From Bathymodiolus brooksi (Eukaryota > Mollusca > Bivalvia > Mytilida > Modiolidae), in the NCBI GenBank assembly GCA_963680875.1, contig OY804584.1:95996031-96060030 (forward strand): a DNA stretch of 64,000 bases. Reading direction: 5' to 3'. A program made the position numbers and the translations under genes. Position 1 is the stretch's first letter. The number at the start of each line of letters is the position of its first letter. The notes beneath the pieces were generated by a model. That model had not been told where the DNA came from. It searched no databases and saw nothing but the letters and a program-made list of their open reading frames with translations. Below are positions 37,301 through 50,600 of this stretch, one piece after another.

Positions 37301-39703
37301 ACCTCAGTGAAATTTATATCTAGTGTTGAGCTATGCCGTTTTAATATAGGAAGAGGGTTATGTAGTGAGTAGGAAAAGTACACCTCAGTGAAATTATATC
37401 TAGTGTTGAGCTATACCATTTTAATATATGAGGAGGGTTATGTAGTGAGTGGGAAAAGTACACCTCAGTGAAATTATATCTAGTGTTGAGCTATACCGTT
37501 TTAATATAGGAAGAGGGTTATGTAGTGAGTAGGAAAAGTACACCTCAATGAAATTATATCTAGTGTTGAGCTATACCATTTTAATATAGGGCGAGGGTTA
37601 TGTAGTGAGTGGGAAAAGTACACCTCAGTGAAATTATATCTAGTGTTGAGCTATACCGTTTTAATATAGGAGGAGGGTTATGTAGTGAGTGGAAAAAGTA
37701 CACCTCAGTGAAATTATATCTAGTGTTGAGCTATACTGTTTTAATATAGGAGGAGGTTTATGTAGTGAGTGGGAAAAGTACATCTCAGTGAAATTATATC
37801 TAGTGTTGAGCTATACCATTTTAATATAGGAGGAGGGTTATGTAATGAGTGGGAAAAGTACACCTCAGTGAAATTATATCTAGTGTTGAGCTATACCGTT
37901 TTAATATAGGAGGAGGGTTATGTAGTGAGTGGTAAAAGTACAATTCAATGAAATTATATCTAGTGATGAGCTATACCGTTTTAATATAGGAGGAGGTTTA
38001 TGTAATGAGTGGGAAAAGTACACCTCAGTGAAATTATATCTAGTGTTGAGCTATACTGTTTTAATATAGGAGGAGGGTTATGTAGTGAATGGGAAAAGTA
38101 CACCTCAGTGAAATTATATCTAGTGTTGAGCTATACCGTTTTAATATAGGAGGAGGGTTATGTAGTGAGTGGTAAAAGTACAACTCAATGAAATTATATC
38201 TAGTGATGAGCTATACCGTTTTAATATAGGAGGAGGGTTATGTAATGCGTGGGAAAAGTACACCTCAGTGAAATTATATCTAGTGTTGAGCTATACCGTT
38301 TTAATATATGAGGAGGGTTATGTAGTGAGTTAGAAAAGTACAACTCAATGAAATTATATCTAGTGTTGAGCTATACCGTTTTAATATAGGAAGAGGGTTA
38401 TGTAGTGAGTAGGAAAAGTACACCTCAGTGAAATTATATCTAGTGTTGAGCTATACTGCTTTAATATAGGAGAGTTATGTAGTGAGTGGGAAAAGTACAC
38501 CTCAGTGAAATTATATCTAGTGTTGAGCTATACCGTTTTAATATAGGAAGAGGGTTATGTAGTGAGTAGGAAAAGTACACCTCAGTGAAATTATATCTAG
38601 TGATGAGCTATACTGTTTTAATATAGGAAGAGGGTTATGTAGTGATTGGTAAAAGTACACCTCAGTGAAATTATATCTAGTGTTGAGCTATACCGTTTTA
38701 ATATAGGAAGAGGGTTATGTAGTGAGTAGGAAAAGTACACCTCAATGAAATTATATCTAGTTTTGAGCTATACCGTTTTAATATAGGAGGAGGGTTATGT
38801 AGTGAGTGGTAAAAGTACACCTCAGTGAAATTATATCTAGTGTTGAGCTATACTGTTTTAATATAGGAGGAGGGTTATGTAGTGAGTGGGAAAAGTACAC
38901 CTCAGTGAAATTATATCTAGTGTTGAGCTATACCGTTTTAATATAGGAGGAGGGTTATGTAGTGAGTGGTAAAAGTACAACTCAATGAAATTATATCTAG
39001 TGATGAGCTATACCGTTTTAATATAGGAGGAGGGTTATGTAATGCGTGGGAAAAGTACACCTCAGTGAAATTATATCTAGTGTTGAGCTATACCGTTTTA
39101 ATATAGGAGGAGGGTTATGTAGTGAGTTAGAAAAGTACAACTCAATGAAATTATATCTAGTGTTGAGCTATACCGTTTTAATATAGGAAGAGGGTTATGT
39201 AGTGAGTAGGAAAAGTACACCTCAGTGAAATTATATCTAGTGATGAGCTATACTATTTTAATATAGGAAGAGGGTTATGTAGTGAGTGGTAAAAGTACAC
39301 CTCAGTGAAATTATATCTAGTGTTGAGCTATACCGTTTTAATATAGGAAGAGGGTTATGTAGTGAGTAGGAAAAGTACACCTCAGTGAAATTATATCTAG
39401 TGTTGAGCTATACCGTTTTAATATAGGAGGAGGGTTATGTAGTGAGTTAGAAAAGTACAACTCAATGAAATTATATCTATTGTTGAGATACCCGTTTTAA
39501 TATAGGAAGAGGGTTATGTAGTGAGTAGGAAAAGTACACCTCAGTGAAATTATATCTAGTGATGAGCTATACCATTTTAATATAGGAAGAGGGTTATGTA
39601 GTGAGTGGTAAAAGAACACCTCAGTGAAATTATATCTAGTGTTGAGCTATACCGTTTTAATATAGGAAGAGGGTTATGTAGTGAGTAGGAAAAGTACACC
39701 TCA

Positions 39704-39783
39704 GTGAAATTATATCTAGTGTTGAGCTATGCCATCCAATTAAAGGAGGAGGGTTATGTAGTGAGTGGGAAAAGTACACCTCA
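39704..39783 (+). repeat. Monomer with a clustered six-base divergence
   Basis: Where every neighbour has accattttaatatagg, this copy reads gccatccaattaaagg at 39731-39746. Six substitutions fall within 13 bases (39731, 39736, 39737, 39738, 39740, 39743) and none elsewhere in the unit; the length stays 80 bp. No other monomer in the window carries this string. A complex mutation, a template switch, or a base-calling or consensus error could all explain it. Confidence 0.85.
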
Positions 39784-42700
39784 GTGAAATTATATCTAGT
39801 GTTGAGCTATACCGTTTTAATATAGGAGGAGGGTTATGTAGTGAGTGGAAAAAGTACACCTCAGTGAAATTATATCTAGTGTTGAGCAATACTGTTTTAA
39901 TATAGGAGGAGGTTTATGTAGTGAGTGGGAAAAGTACATCTCAGTGAAATTATAACTAATGTTGAGCTATACCATTTTAATATAGGAGGAGGGTTATGTA
40001 ATGAGTGGGAAAAGTACACCTCAGTGAAATTATATCTAGTGTTGAGCTATACTGTTTTAATATAGGAGGAGGGTTATGTAGTGAGTGGTAAAAGTACAAT
40101 TCAATGAAATTATATCTAGTGATGAGCTATACCGTTTTAATATAGGAGGAGGTTTATGTAATGAGTGGGAAAAGTACACCTCAGTGAAATTATATCTAGT
40201 GTTGAGCCATACTGCTTTAATATAGGAGGAGAGTTATGTAGTGAGTGGGAAAAGTACACCTCAGTGAAATTATATCTAGTGTTGAGCTATACCGTTTTAA
40301 TATAGGAGGAGGGTTATGTAGTGAGTGGGAAAAGTACAACTCAATGAAATTAAATCTAGTGTTGCGCTATATCGTTTTAATATAGGAAGAGGGTTATGTA
40401 GTGAGTAGGAAAAGTACACCTCAGTGAAATTATATCTAGTGATGAGCTATACTGCTTTAATATAGGAGAGTTATGTAGTGAGTGGGAAAAGTACACCTCA
40501 GTGAAATTATATCTAGTGTTGAGCTATACCATTTTAATATAGGAAGAGGGTTATGTAGTGAGTAGGAAAAGTACACCTCAGTGAAATTATATCTAGTGAT
40601 GAGCTATGCCGTTTTAATATAGGAAGAGGGTTATGTAGTGAGTAGGAAAAGTACACCTCAGTGAAATTATATCTAGTGTTGAGCTATACCATTTTAATAT
40701 ATGAGGAGGGTTATGTAGTGAGTGGGAAAAGTACACCTCAGTGAAATTATATCTAGTGTTGAGCTATACCGTTTTAATATAGGAAGAGGGTTATGTAGTG
40801 AGTAGGAAAAGTACACCTCAATGAAATTATATCTAGTGTTGAGCTATACCATTTTAATATAGGAGGAGGGTTATGTAGTGAGTGGGAAAAGTACACCTCA
40901 GTGAAATTATATCTAGTGTTGAGCTATACCGTTTTAATATAGGAAGAGGGTTATGTAGTGAGTAGGAAAAGTACACCTCAGTGAAATTATATCTAGTGTT
41001 GAGCTATACCATTTTAATATAGGGCGAGGGTTATGTAGTGAGTGGGAAAAGTACACCTCAGTGAAATTATATCTAGTGTTGAGCTATACCGTTTTAATAT
41101 AGGAGGAGGGTTATGTAGTGAGTGGAAAAAGTACACCTCAGTGAAATTATATCTAGTGTTGAGCTATACTGTTTTAATATAGGAGGAGGTTTATGTAGTG
41201 AGTGGGAAAAGTACATCTCAGTGAAATTATATCTAGTGTTGAGCTATACCATTTTAATATAGGAGGAGGGTTATGTAATGAGTGGGAAAAGTACACCTCA
41301 GTGAAATTATATCTAGTGTTGAGCTATACCGTTTTAATATAGGAGGAGGGTTATGTAGTGAGTGGTAAAAGTACAATTCAATGAAATTATATCTAGTGAT
41401 GAGCTATACCGTTTTAATATAGGAGGAGGGTTATGTAATGAGTGGGAAAAGTACACCTCAGTGAAATTATATCTAGTGTTGAGCTATACTGATTTAATAT
41501 AGGAGGAGGGTTATGTAGTGAATGGGAAAAGTACACCTCAGTGAAATTATATCTAGTGTTGAGCTATACCGTTTTAATATAGGAGGAGGGTTATGTAGTG
41601 AGTGGTAAAAGTACAACTCAATAAAATTATATCTAGTGATGAGCTATACCGTTTTAATATAGGAGGAGGGTTATGTAATGCGTGGGAAAAGTACACCTCA
41701 GTGAAATTATATCTAGTGTTGAGCTATACCGTTTTAATATATGAGGAGGGTTATGTAGTGAGTTAGAAAAGTACAACTCAGTGAAATTATATCTAGTGAT
41801 GAGCTATACTGTTTTAATATAGGAAGAGGGTTATGTAGTGATTGGTAAAAGTACACCTCAGTGAAATTATATCTAGTGTTGAGCTATACCGTTTTAATAT
41901 AGGAAGAGGGTTATGTAGTGAGTAGGAAAAGTACACCTCAATGAAATTATATCTAGTGTTGAGCTATACCGTTTTAATATAGGAGGAGGGTTATGTAGTG
42001 AGTGGTAAAAGTACACCTCAGTGAAATTATATCTAGTGTTGAGCTATACCGTTTTAATATAGGAAGAGGGTTATGTAGTGAGTAGGAAAAGTACACCTCA
42101 GTGAAATTATATCTAGTGTTGAGCTATACCATTTTAATATAGGAGGAGGGTTATGTAGTGAGTGGGAAAAGTACACCTCAGTGAAATTATATCTAGTGTT
42201 GAGCTATACCGTTTTAATATAGGAGGAGGGTTATGTAGTGAGTGGAAAAAGTACACCTCAGTGAAATTATATCTAGTGTTGAGCTATACTGTTTTAATAT
42301 AGGAGGAGGATTATGTAGTGAGTGGGAAAAGTACATCTCAGTGAAATTATAACTAATGTTGAGCTATACCATTTTAATATAGGAGGAGGGTTATGTAATG
42401 AGTGGGAAAAGTACACCTCAGTGAAATTATATCTAGTGTTGAGCTATACCGTTTTAATATAGGAGGAGGGTTATGTAGTGAGTGGTAAAAGTACAATTCA
42501 ATGAAATTATATCTAGTGATGAGCTATACCGTTTTAATATAGGAGGAGGTTTATGTAATGAGTGGGAAAAGTACACCTCAGTGAAATTATATCTAGTGTT
42601 GAGCCATACTGCTTTAATATAGGAGGAGAGTTATGTAGTGAGTGGGAAAAGTACACCTCAGTGAAATTATATCTAGTGTTGAGCTATACCGTTTTAATAT

Positions 42701-45055
42701 AGGAGGAGGGTTATGTAGTGAGTGGGAAAAGTACAACTCAATGAAATTAAATCTAGTGTTGAGCTATATCGTTTTAATATAGGAAGAGGGTTATGTAGTG
42801 AGTAGGAAAAGTACACCTCAGTGAAATTATATCTAGTGATGAGCTATACTGCTTTAATATAGGAGAGTTATGTAGTGTGTGGGAAAAGTACACCTCAGTG
42901 AAATTATATCTAGTGTTGAGCTATACCATTTTAATATAGGAAGAGGGTTATGTAGTGAGTAGGAAAAGTACACCTCAGTGAAATTATATCTAGTGATGAG
43001 CTATACCGTTTTAATATAGGAAGAGGGTTATGTAATGTGTGGGAAAAGTACACCTCAGTGAAATTTATATCTAGTGTTGAGCTATGCCGTTTTAATATAG
43101 GAAGAGGGTTATGTAGTGAGTAGGAAAAGTACACCTCAGTGAAATTATATCTAGTGTTGAGCTATACCATTTTAATATATGAGGAGGGTTATGTAGTGAG
43201 TGGGAAAAGTACACCTCAGTGAAATTATATCTAGTGTTGAGCTATACCGTTTTAATATAGGAAGAGGGTTATGTAGTGAGTAGGAAAAGTACACCTCAAT
43301 GAAATTATATCTAGTGTTGAGCTATACCATTTTAATATAGGAGGAGGGTTATGTAGTGAGTGGGAAAAGTACACCTCAGTGAAATTATATCTAGTGTTGA
43401 GCTATACCGTTTTAATATAGGAAGAGGGTTATGTAGTGAGTAGGAAAAGTACACCTCAGTGAAATTATATCTAGTGTTGAGCTATACCATTTTAATATAG
43501 GGCGAGGGTTATGTAGTGAGTGGGAAAAGTACACCTCAGTGAAATTATATCTAGTGTTGAGCTATACCGTTTTAATATAGGAGGAGGGTTATGTAGTGAG
43601 TGGAAAAAGTACACCTCAGTGAAATTATATCTAGTGTTGAGCTATACTGTTTTAATATAGGAGGAGGTATATGTAGTGAGTGGGAAAAATACATCTCAGT
43701 GAAATTATATCTAGTGTTGAGCTATACCATTTTAATATAGGAGGAGGGTTATGTAATGAGTGGGAAAAGTACACCTCAGTGAAATTATATCTAGTGTTGA
43801 GCTATACCGTTTTAATATAGGAGGAGGGTTATGTAGTGAGTGGTAAAAGTACAATTCAATGAAATTATATCTAGTGATGAGCTATACCGTTTTAATATAG
43901 GAGGAGGTTTATGTAATGAGTGGGAAAAGTACACCTCAGTGAAATTATATCTAGTGTTGAGCTATACTGTTTTAATATAGGAGGAGGGTTATGTAGTGAA
44001 TGGGAAAAGTACACCTCAGTGAAATTATATCTAGTGTTGAGCTATACCGTTTTAATATAGGAGGAGGGTTATGTAGTGAGTGGTAAAAGTACAACTCAAT
44101 GAAATTATATCTAGTGATGAGCTATACCGTTTTAATATAGGAGGAGGGTTATGTAATGCGTGGGAAAAGTACACCTCAGTGAAATTATATCTAGTGTTGA
44201 GCTATACCGTTTTAATATATGAGGAGGGTTATGTAGTGAGTTAGAAAAGTACAACTCAATGAAATTATATCTAGTGTTGAGCTATACCGTTTTAATATAG
44301 GAAGAGGGTTATGTAGTGAGTAGGAAAAGTACACCTCAGTGAAATTATATCTAGTGTTGAGCTATACTGCTTTAATATAGGAGAGTCATGTAGTGAGTGG
44401 GAAAAGTACACCTCAGTGAAATTATATCTAGTGTTGAGCTATACCGTTTTAATATAGGAAGAGGGTTATGTAGTGAGTAGGAAAAGTACACCTCAGTGAA
44501 ATTATATCTAGTGATGAGCTATACTGTTTTAATATAGGAAGAGGGTTATGTAGTGATTGGTAAAAGTACACCTCAGTGAAATTATATCTAGTGTTGAGCT
44601 ATACCGTTTTAATATAGGAAGAGGGTTATGTAGTGAGTAGGAAAAGTACACCTCAATGAAATTATATCTAGTGTTGAGCTATACCGTTTTAATATAGGAG
44701 GAGGGTTATGTAGTGAGTGGTAAAAGTACACCTCAGTGAAATTATATCTAGTGTTGAGCTATACTGTTTTAATATAGGAGGAGGGTTATGTAGTGAGTGG
44801 GAAAAGTACACCTCAGTGAAATTATATCTAGTGTTGAGCTATACCGTTTTAATATAGGAGGAGGGTTATGTAGTGAGTGGTAAAAGTACAACTCAATGAA
44901 ATTATATCTAGTGATGAGCTATACCGTTTTAATATAGGAGGAGGGTTATGTAATGCGTGGGAAAAGTACACCTCAGTGAAATTATATCTAGTGTTGAGCT
45001 ATACCGTTTTAATATAGGAGGAGGGTTATGTAGTGAGTTAGAAAAGTACAACTCA

Positions 45056-45136
45056 ATGAAATTATATCTAGTGTTGAGCTATACCGTTTTAATATAGGAA
45101 GAGGGTTATGTAGGGGAGTAGGAAAAGTACACCTCA
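45056..45136 (+). repeat. 81-bp monomer with private gtaggggagtagg
   Basis: Position 59 region reads gtaggggagtagg where the array has gtagtgagtagg: T is replaced by GG, adding one base. It is the only such copy, so it is either a recent private change or a homopolymer-length error in the assembly. Confidence 0.7.
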
Positions 45137-47613
45137 GTGAAATTATATCTAGTGATGAGCTGTACTATTTTAATATAGGAAGAGGGTTATGTAGTGAGTG
45201 GTAAAAGTACACCTCAGTGAAATTATATCTAGTGTTGAGCTATACCGTTTTAATATAGGAAGAGGGTTATGTAGTGAGTAGGAAAAGTACACCTCAGTGA
45301 AATTATATCTAGTGTTGAGCTATACCGTTTTCATATAGGAGGAGGGTTATGTAGTGAGTTAGAAAAGTACAACTCAATGAAATTATATCTATTGTTGAGA
45401 TACCCGTTTTAATATAGGAAGAGGGTTATGTAGTGAGTAGGAAAAGTACACCTCAGTGAAATTATATCTAGTGATGAGCTATACCATTTTAATATAGGAA
45501 GAGGGTTATGTAGTGAGTGGTAAAAGTACACCTCAGTGAAATTATATCTAGTGTTGAGCTATACCGTTTTAATATAGGAAGAGGGTTATGTAGTGAGTAG
45601 GAAAAGTACACCTCAGTGAAATTATATCTAGTGTTGAGCTATACCATTTTAATATAGGAGGAGGGTTATGTAGTGAGTGGGAAAAGTACACCTCAGTGAA
45701 ATTATATCTAGTGTTGAGCTATACCGTTTTAATATAGGAGGAGGGTTATGTAGTGAGTGGAAAAAGTACACCTCAGTGAAATTATATCTAGTGTTGAGCT
45801 ATACTGTTTTAATATAGGAGGAGGTTTATGTAGTGAGTGGGAACAGTACATCTCAGTGAAATTATAACTAATGTTGAGCTATACCATTTTAATATAGGAG
45901 GAGGGTTATGTAATGAGTGGGAAAAGTACACCTCAGTGAAATTATATCTAGTGTTGAGCTATACCGTTTTAATATAGGAGGAGGGTTATGTAGTGAGTGG
46001 TAAAAGTACAATTCAATGAAATTATATCTAGTGATGAGCTATACCGTTTTAATATAGGAGGAGGTTTATGTAATGAGTGGGAAAAGTACACCTCAGTGAA
46101 ATTATATCTAGTGTTGAGCCATACTGCTTTAATATAGGAGGAGAGTTATGTAGTGAGTGGGAAAAGTACACCTCAGTGAAATTATATCTAGTGTTGAGCT
46201 ATACCGTTTTAATATAGGAGGAGGGTTATGTAGTGAGTGGGAAAAGTACAACTCAATGAAATTAAATCTAGTGTTGAGCTATATCGTTTTAATATAGGAA
46301 GAGGGTTATGTAGTGAGTAGGAAAAGTACACCTCAGTGAAATTATATCTAGTGTTGAGCTATACTGCTTTAATATAGGAGAGTTATGTAGTGAGTGGGAA
46401 AAGTACACCTCAGTGAAATTATATCTAGTGTTGAGCTATACCATTTTAATATAGGAAGAGGGTTATGTAGTGAGTAGGAAAAGTACACCTCAGTGAAATT
46501 ATATCTAGTGTTGAGCTATACCATTTTAATATATGAGGAGGGTTATGTAGTGAGTGGGAAAAGTACACCTCAGTGAAATTATATCTAGTGTTGAGCTATA
46601 CCGTTTTAATATAGGAAGAGGGTTATGTAATGTGTGGGAAAAGTACACCTCAGTGAAATTTATATCTAGTGTTGAGCTATGCCGTTTTAACATAGGAAGA
46701 GGGTTATGTAGTGAGTAGGAAAAGTACACCTCAGTGAAATTATATCTAGTGTTGAGCTATACCATTTTAATATATGAGGAGGGTTATGTAGTGAGTGGGA
46801 AAAGTACACCTCAGTGAAATTATATCTAGTGTTGAGCTATACCGTTTTAATATAGGAAGAGGGTTATGTAGTGAGTAGGAAAAGTACACCTCAATGAAAT
46901 TATATCTAGTGTTGAGCTATACCATTTTAATATAGGAGGAGGGTTATGTAGTGAGTGGGAAAAGTACACCTCAGTGAAATTATATCTAGTGTTGAGCTAT
47001 ACCGTTTTAATATAGGAAGAGGGTTATGTAGTGAGTAGGAAAAGTACACCTCAGTGAAATTATATCTAGTGTTGAGCTATACCATTTTAATATAGGGGGA
47101 GGGTTATGTAGTGAGTGGGAAAAGTACACCTCAGTGAAATTATATCTAGTGTTGAGCTATACCGTTTTAATATAGGAGGAGGGTTATGTAGTGAGTGGAA
47201 AAAGTACACCTCAGTGAAATTATATCTAGTGTTGAGCTATACTGTTTTAATATAGGAGGAGGTTTATGTAGTGAGTGGGAAAAGTACATCTCAGTGAAAT
47301 TATATCTAGTGTTGAGCTATACCATTTTAATATAGGAGGAGGGTTATGTAATGAGTGGGAAAAGTACACCTCAGTGAAATTATATCTAGTGTTGAGCTAT
47401 ACCGTTTTAATATAGGAGGAGGGTTATGTAGTGAGTGGTAAAAGTACAATTCAATGAAATCATATCTAGTGATGAGCTATACCGTTTTAATATAGGAAGA
47501 GGGTTATGTAATGAGTGGGAAAAGTACACCTTAGTGAAATTATATCTAGTGTTGAGCTATACCATTTTAATATAGGAAGAGGGTTATGTAGTGAGTGGGA
47601 AAAGTACACCTCA

Positions 47614-50600
47614 GTGAAATTATATCTAGTGTTGAGCTATACCGTTTTAATATAGGAAGAGGGTTATGTAGTGAGTGGGGTTAAGTACACCTCAGTGAAA
47701 TTATATCTAGTGTTGAGCTATACTGTTTTAATATAGGAGGAGGGTTATGTAGTGAGTGGGGTTAAGTACACCTCAGTGAAATTATATCTAGTGTTGAGCT
47801 ATACTGTTTTAATATAGGAAGAGGGTTATGTAGTGAGTGGGGTTAAGTACACCTCAGTGAAATTATATCTAGTGTTGAGCAATACCGTTTTAATATAGGA
47901 AGAGGGTTATGTAGTGAATAGGAAAAGTACACCTCAGTGAAATTATATCTAGTGTTGAGCTATACTGTTTTAATATAGGAGGGTTATGTAGTAAGTGGGA
48001 AAAGTACACCTCAGTGAAATTATATCTAGTGTTGAGCTATACCGTTTTAATATAGGAAGAGGGTTATGTAGTGAGTAGGAAAAGTACACCTCAGTGAAAT
48101 TATATCTAGTGTTGAGCTATACTGTTTTAATATAGGAGGGTTATGTAGTAAGTGGGAAAAGTACACCTCAGTGAAATTATATCTAGTGTTGAGCTATACC
48201 GTTTTAATATAGGAAGAGGGTTATGTAGTGAGTAGGAAAAGTACACCTCAGTGAAATTATATCTAGTGTTGAGCTATACTGTTTTAATATAGGAGGAGGG
48301 TTATGTAGTGAATGGGAAAAGTACACCTCAGTGGAATTATATCTAGTGTTGAGCTATACCGTTTTAATATAGGAGGAGGGTTATGTAGTGAGTGGTAAAA
48401 GTACAACTCAATGAAATTATATCTAGTGATGAGCTATACCGTTTTAATATAGGAAGAGGGTTATGTAGTGTGTGGGAAAAGTACACCTCAGTGAAATTAT
48501 ATCTAGTGTTGAGCTATACCGTTTTAATATAGGAAGAGGGTTATGTAGTGAGTAGCAAAAGTACACCTCAGTGAAATTATATCTAGTGTTGAGCTATACC
48601 GTTTTAATATAGGAAGAGGGTTATGTAGTGAGTAGGAAAAGTACACCTCAGTGAAATTATATCTAGTGTTGAGCTATACCATTTTAATATAGGAGGAGGG
48701 TTATGTAGTGAGTGGGAAAAGTACACCTCAGTGAAATTATATCTAGTGTTGAGCTATACCGTTTTAATATAGGAGGAGGGTTATGTAGTGAGTGGAAAAA
48801 GTACACCTCAGTGAAATTATATCTAGTGTTGAGCTATACCATTTTAATATAGGAGGAGGGTTATGTAGTGAGTGGGAAAAGTACACCACAGTGAAATTAT
48901 ATCTAGTGTTGAGCTATACCGTTTTAATATAGGAAGAGGGTTATGTAGTGAGTGGGGTTAAGTACACCTCAGTGAAATTATATCTAGTGTTGAGCTATAC
49001 TGTTTTAATATAGGAGGAGGGTTATGTAGTGAGTGGGGTTAAGTACACCTCAGTGAAATTATATCTAGTGTTGAGCTATACCGTTTTAATATAGGAAGAG
49101 GGTTATGTAGTGAGTGGGGTTAAGTACACCTCAGTGAAATTATATCTAGTGTTGAGCTATACCGTTTTAATATAGGAAGAGGGTTATGTAGTGAATAGGA
49201 AAAGTACACCTCAGTGAAATTATATCTAGTGTTGAGCTATACTGTTTTAATATAGGAGGGTTATGTAGTAAGTGGGAAAAGTACACCTCAGTGAAATTAT
49301 ATCTAGTGTTGAGCTATACCGTTTTAATATAGGAGGAGGGTTATTTAGTGAGTGGGAAAAGTACACCTCAGTGAAATTATATCTAGTGTTGAGCTATACC
49401 GTTTTAATATAGGAAGAGGGTTATGTAGTGAGTAGGAAAAGTACACCTCAGTGAAATTATATCTAGTGTTGAGCTATACTGTTTTAATATAGGAGGAGGG
49501 TTATGTAGTGAATGGGAAAAGTACACCTCAGTGAAATTATATCTAGTGTTGAGCTATACCGTTTTAATATAGGAGGAGGGTTATGTAGTGAGTGGTAAAA
49601 GTACAACTCAATGAAATTATATCTAGTGATGAGCTATACCGTTTTAATATAGGAGGAGGGTTATGTAATGCGTGGGAAAAGTACACCTCAGTGAAATTAT
49701 ATCTAGTGTTGAGCTATACCGTTTTAATATAGGAGGAGGGTTGTGTAGTGAGTTAGAAAAGTACAACTCAATGAAATTATATCTAGTGTTGAGCTATACC
49801 GTTTTAATATAGGAAGAGGGTTATGTAGTGAGTGGGAAAAGTACACCTCAGTGAAATTATATCTAGTGTTGAGCTATACTGCTTTAATATAGGAGAGTTA
49901 TGTAGTGAGTGGGAAAAGTACACCTCAGTGAAATTATATCTAGTGTTGAGCTATACCGTTTTAATATAAGAAGAGGGTTATGTAGTGAGTAGGAAAAGTA
50001 CACCTCAGTAAAATTATATCTAGTGATGAGCTATACCGTTTTAATATAGGAAGAGGGTTATGTAGTGAGTGGTAAAAGTACACCTCAGTGAAATTATATC
50101 TAGTGTTGAGCTATACCGTTTTAATATAGGAAGAGGGTTATGTAGTGAGTAGGAAAAGTACACCTCAGTGAAATTATATCTAGTGTTGAGCTATACCATT
50201 TTAATATAGGAGGAGGGTTATGTAGTGAGTGGGAAAAGTACACCTCAGTGAAATTATATCTAGTGTTGAGCTATACCGTTTTAATATAGGAGGAGGGTTA
50301 TGTAGTGAGTGGTAAAAGTACACCTCAGTGAAATTATATCTAGTGTTGAGCTATACTGTTTTAATATAGGAGGAGGGTTATGTAGTGAGTGGGAAAAGTA
50401 CACCTCAGTGAAATTATATCTAGTGTTGAGCTATACCGTTTTAATATAGGAAGAGGGTTATGTAGTGAGTGGGAAAAGTACACCTCAGTGAAATTATATC
50501 TAGTGTTGAGCTATATCGTTTTAATATAGGAAGAGGGTTATGTAGTGAGTAGGAAAAGTACACCTCAGTGAAATTATATCTAGTGTTGAGCTATACTGCT

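Larger units (their letters stand above)
31480..47613 (+). repeat. Array domain 2: no GGGGTT monomers, about 3-kb higher-order units
   Basis: About 16.1 kb without a single ggggttaag monomer. Rare markers repeat at kilobase spacing. A gagataccc 79-bp monomer starts at 33077, 36591, 39465 and 45377 (steps 3514, 2874, 5912). An agggcgaggg monomer has GGGCGA at 34715, 37589, 41022 and 43500 (steps 2874, 3433, 2478). The string tataactaat lies at 33563, 39951, 42349 and 45863 (steps 6388, 2398, 3514). The reuse of 2874 and 3514 by different markers shows blocks of many monomers copied together, later shortened or lengthened by loss or gain of single monomers. Confidence 0.8.
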
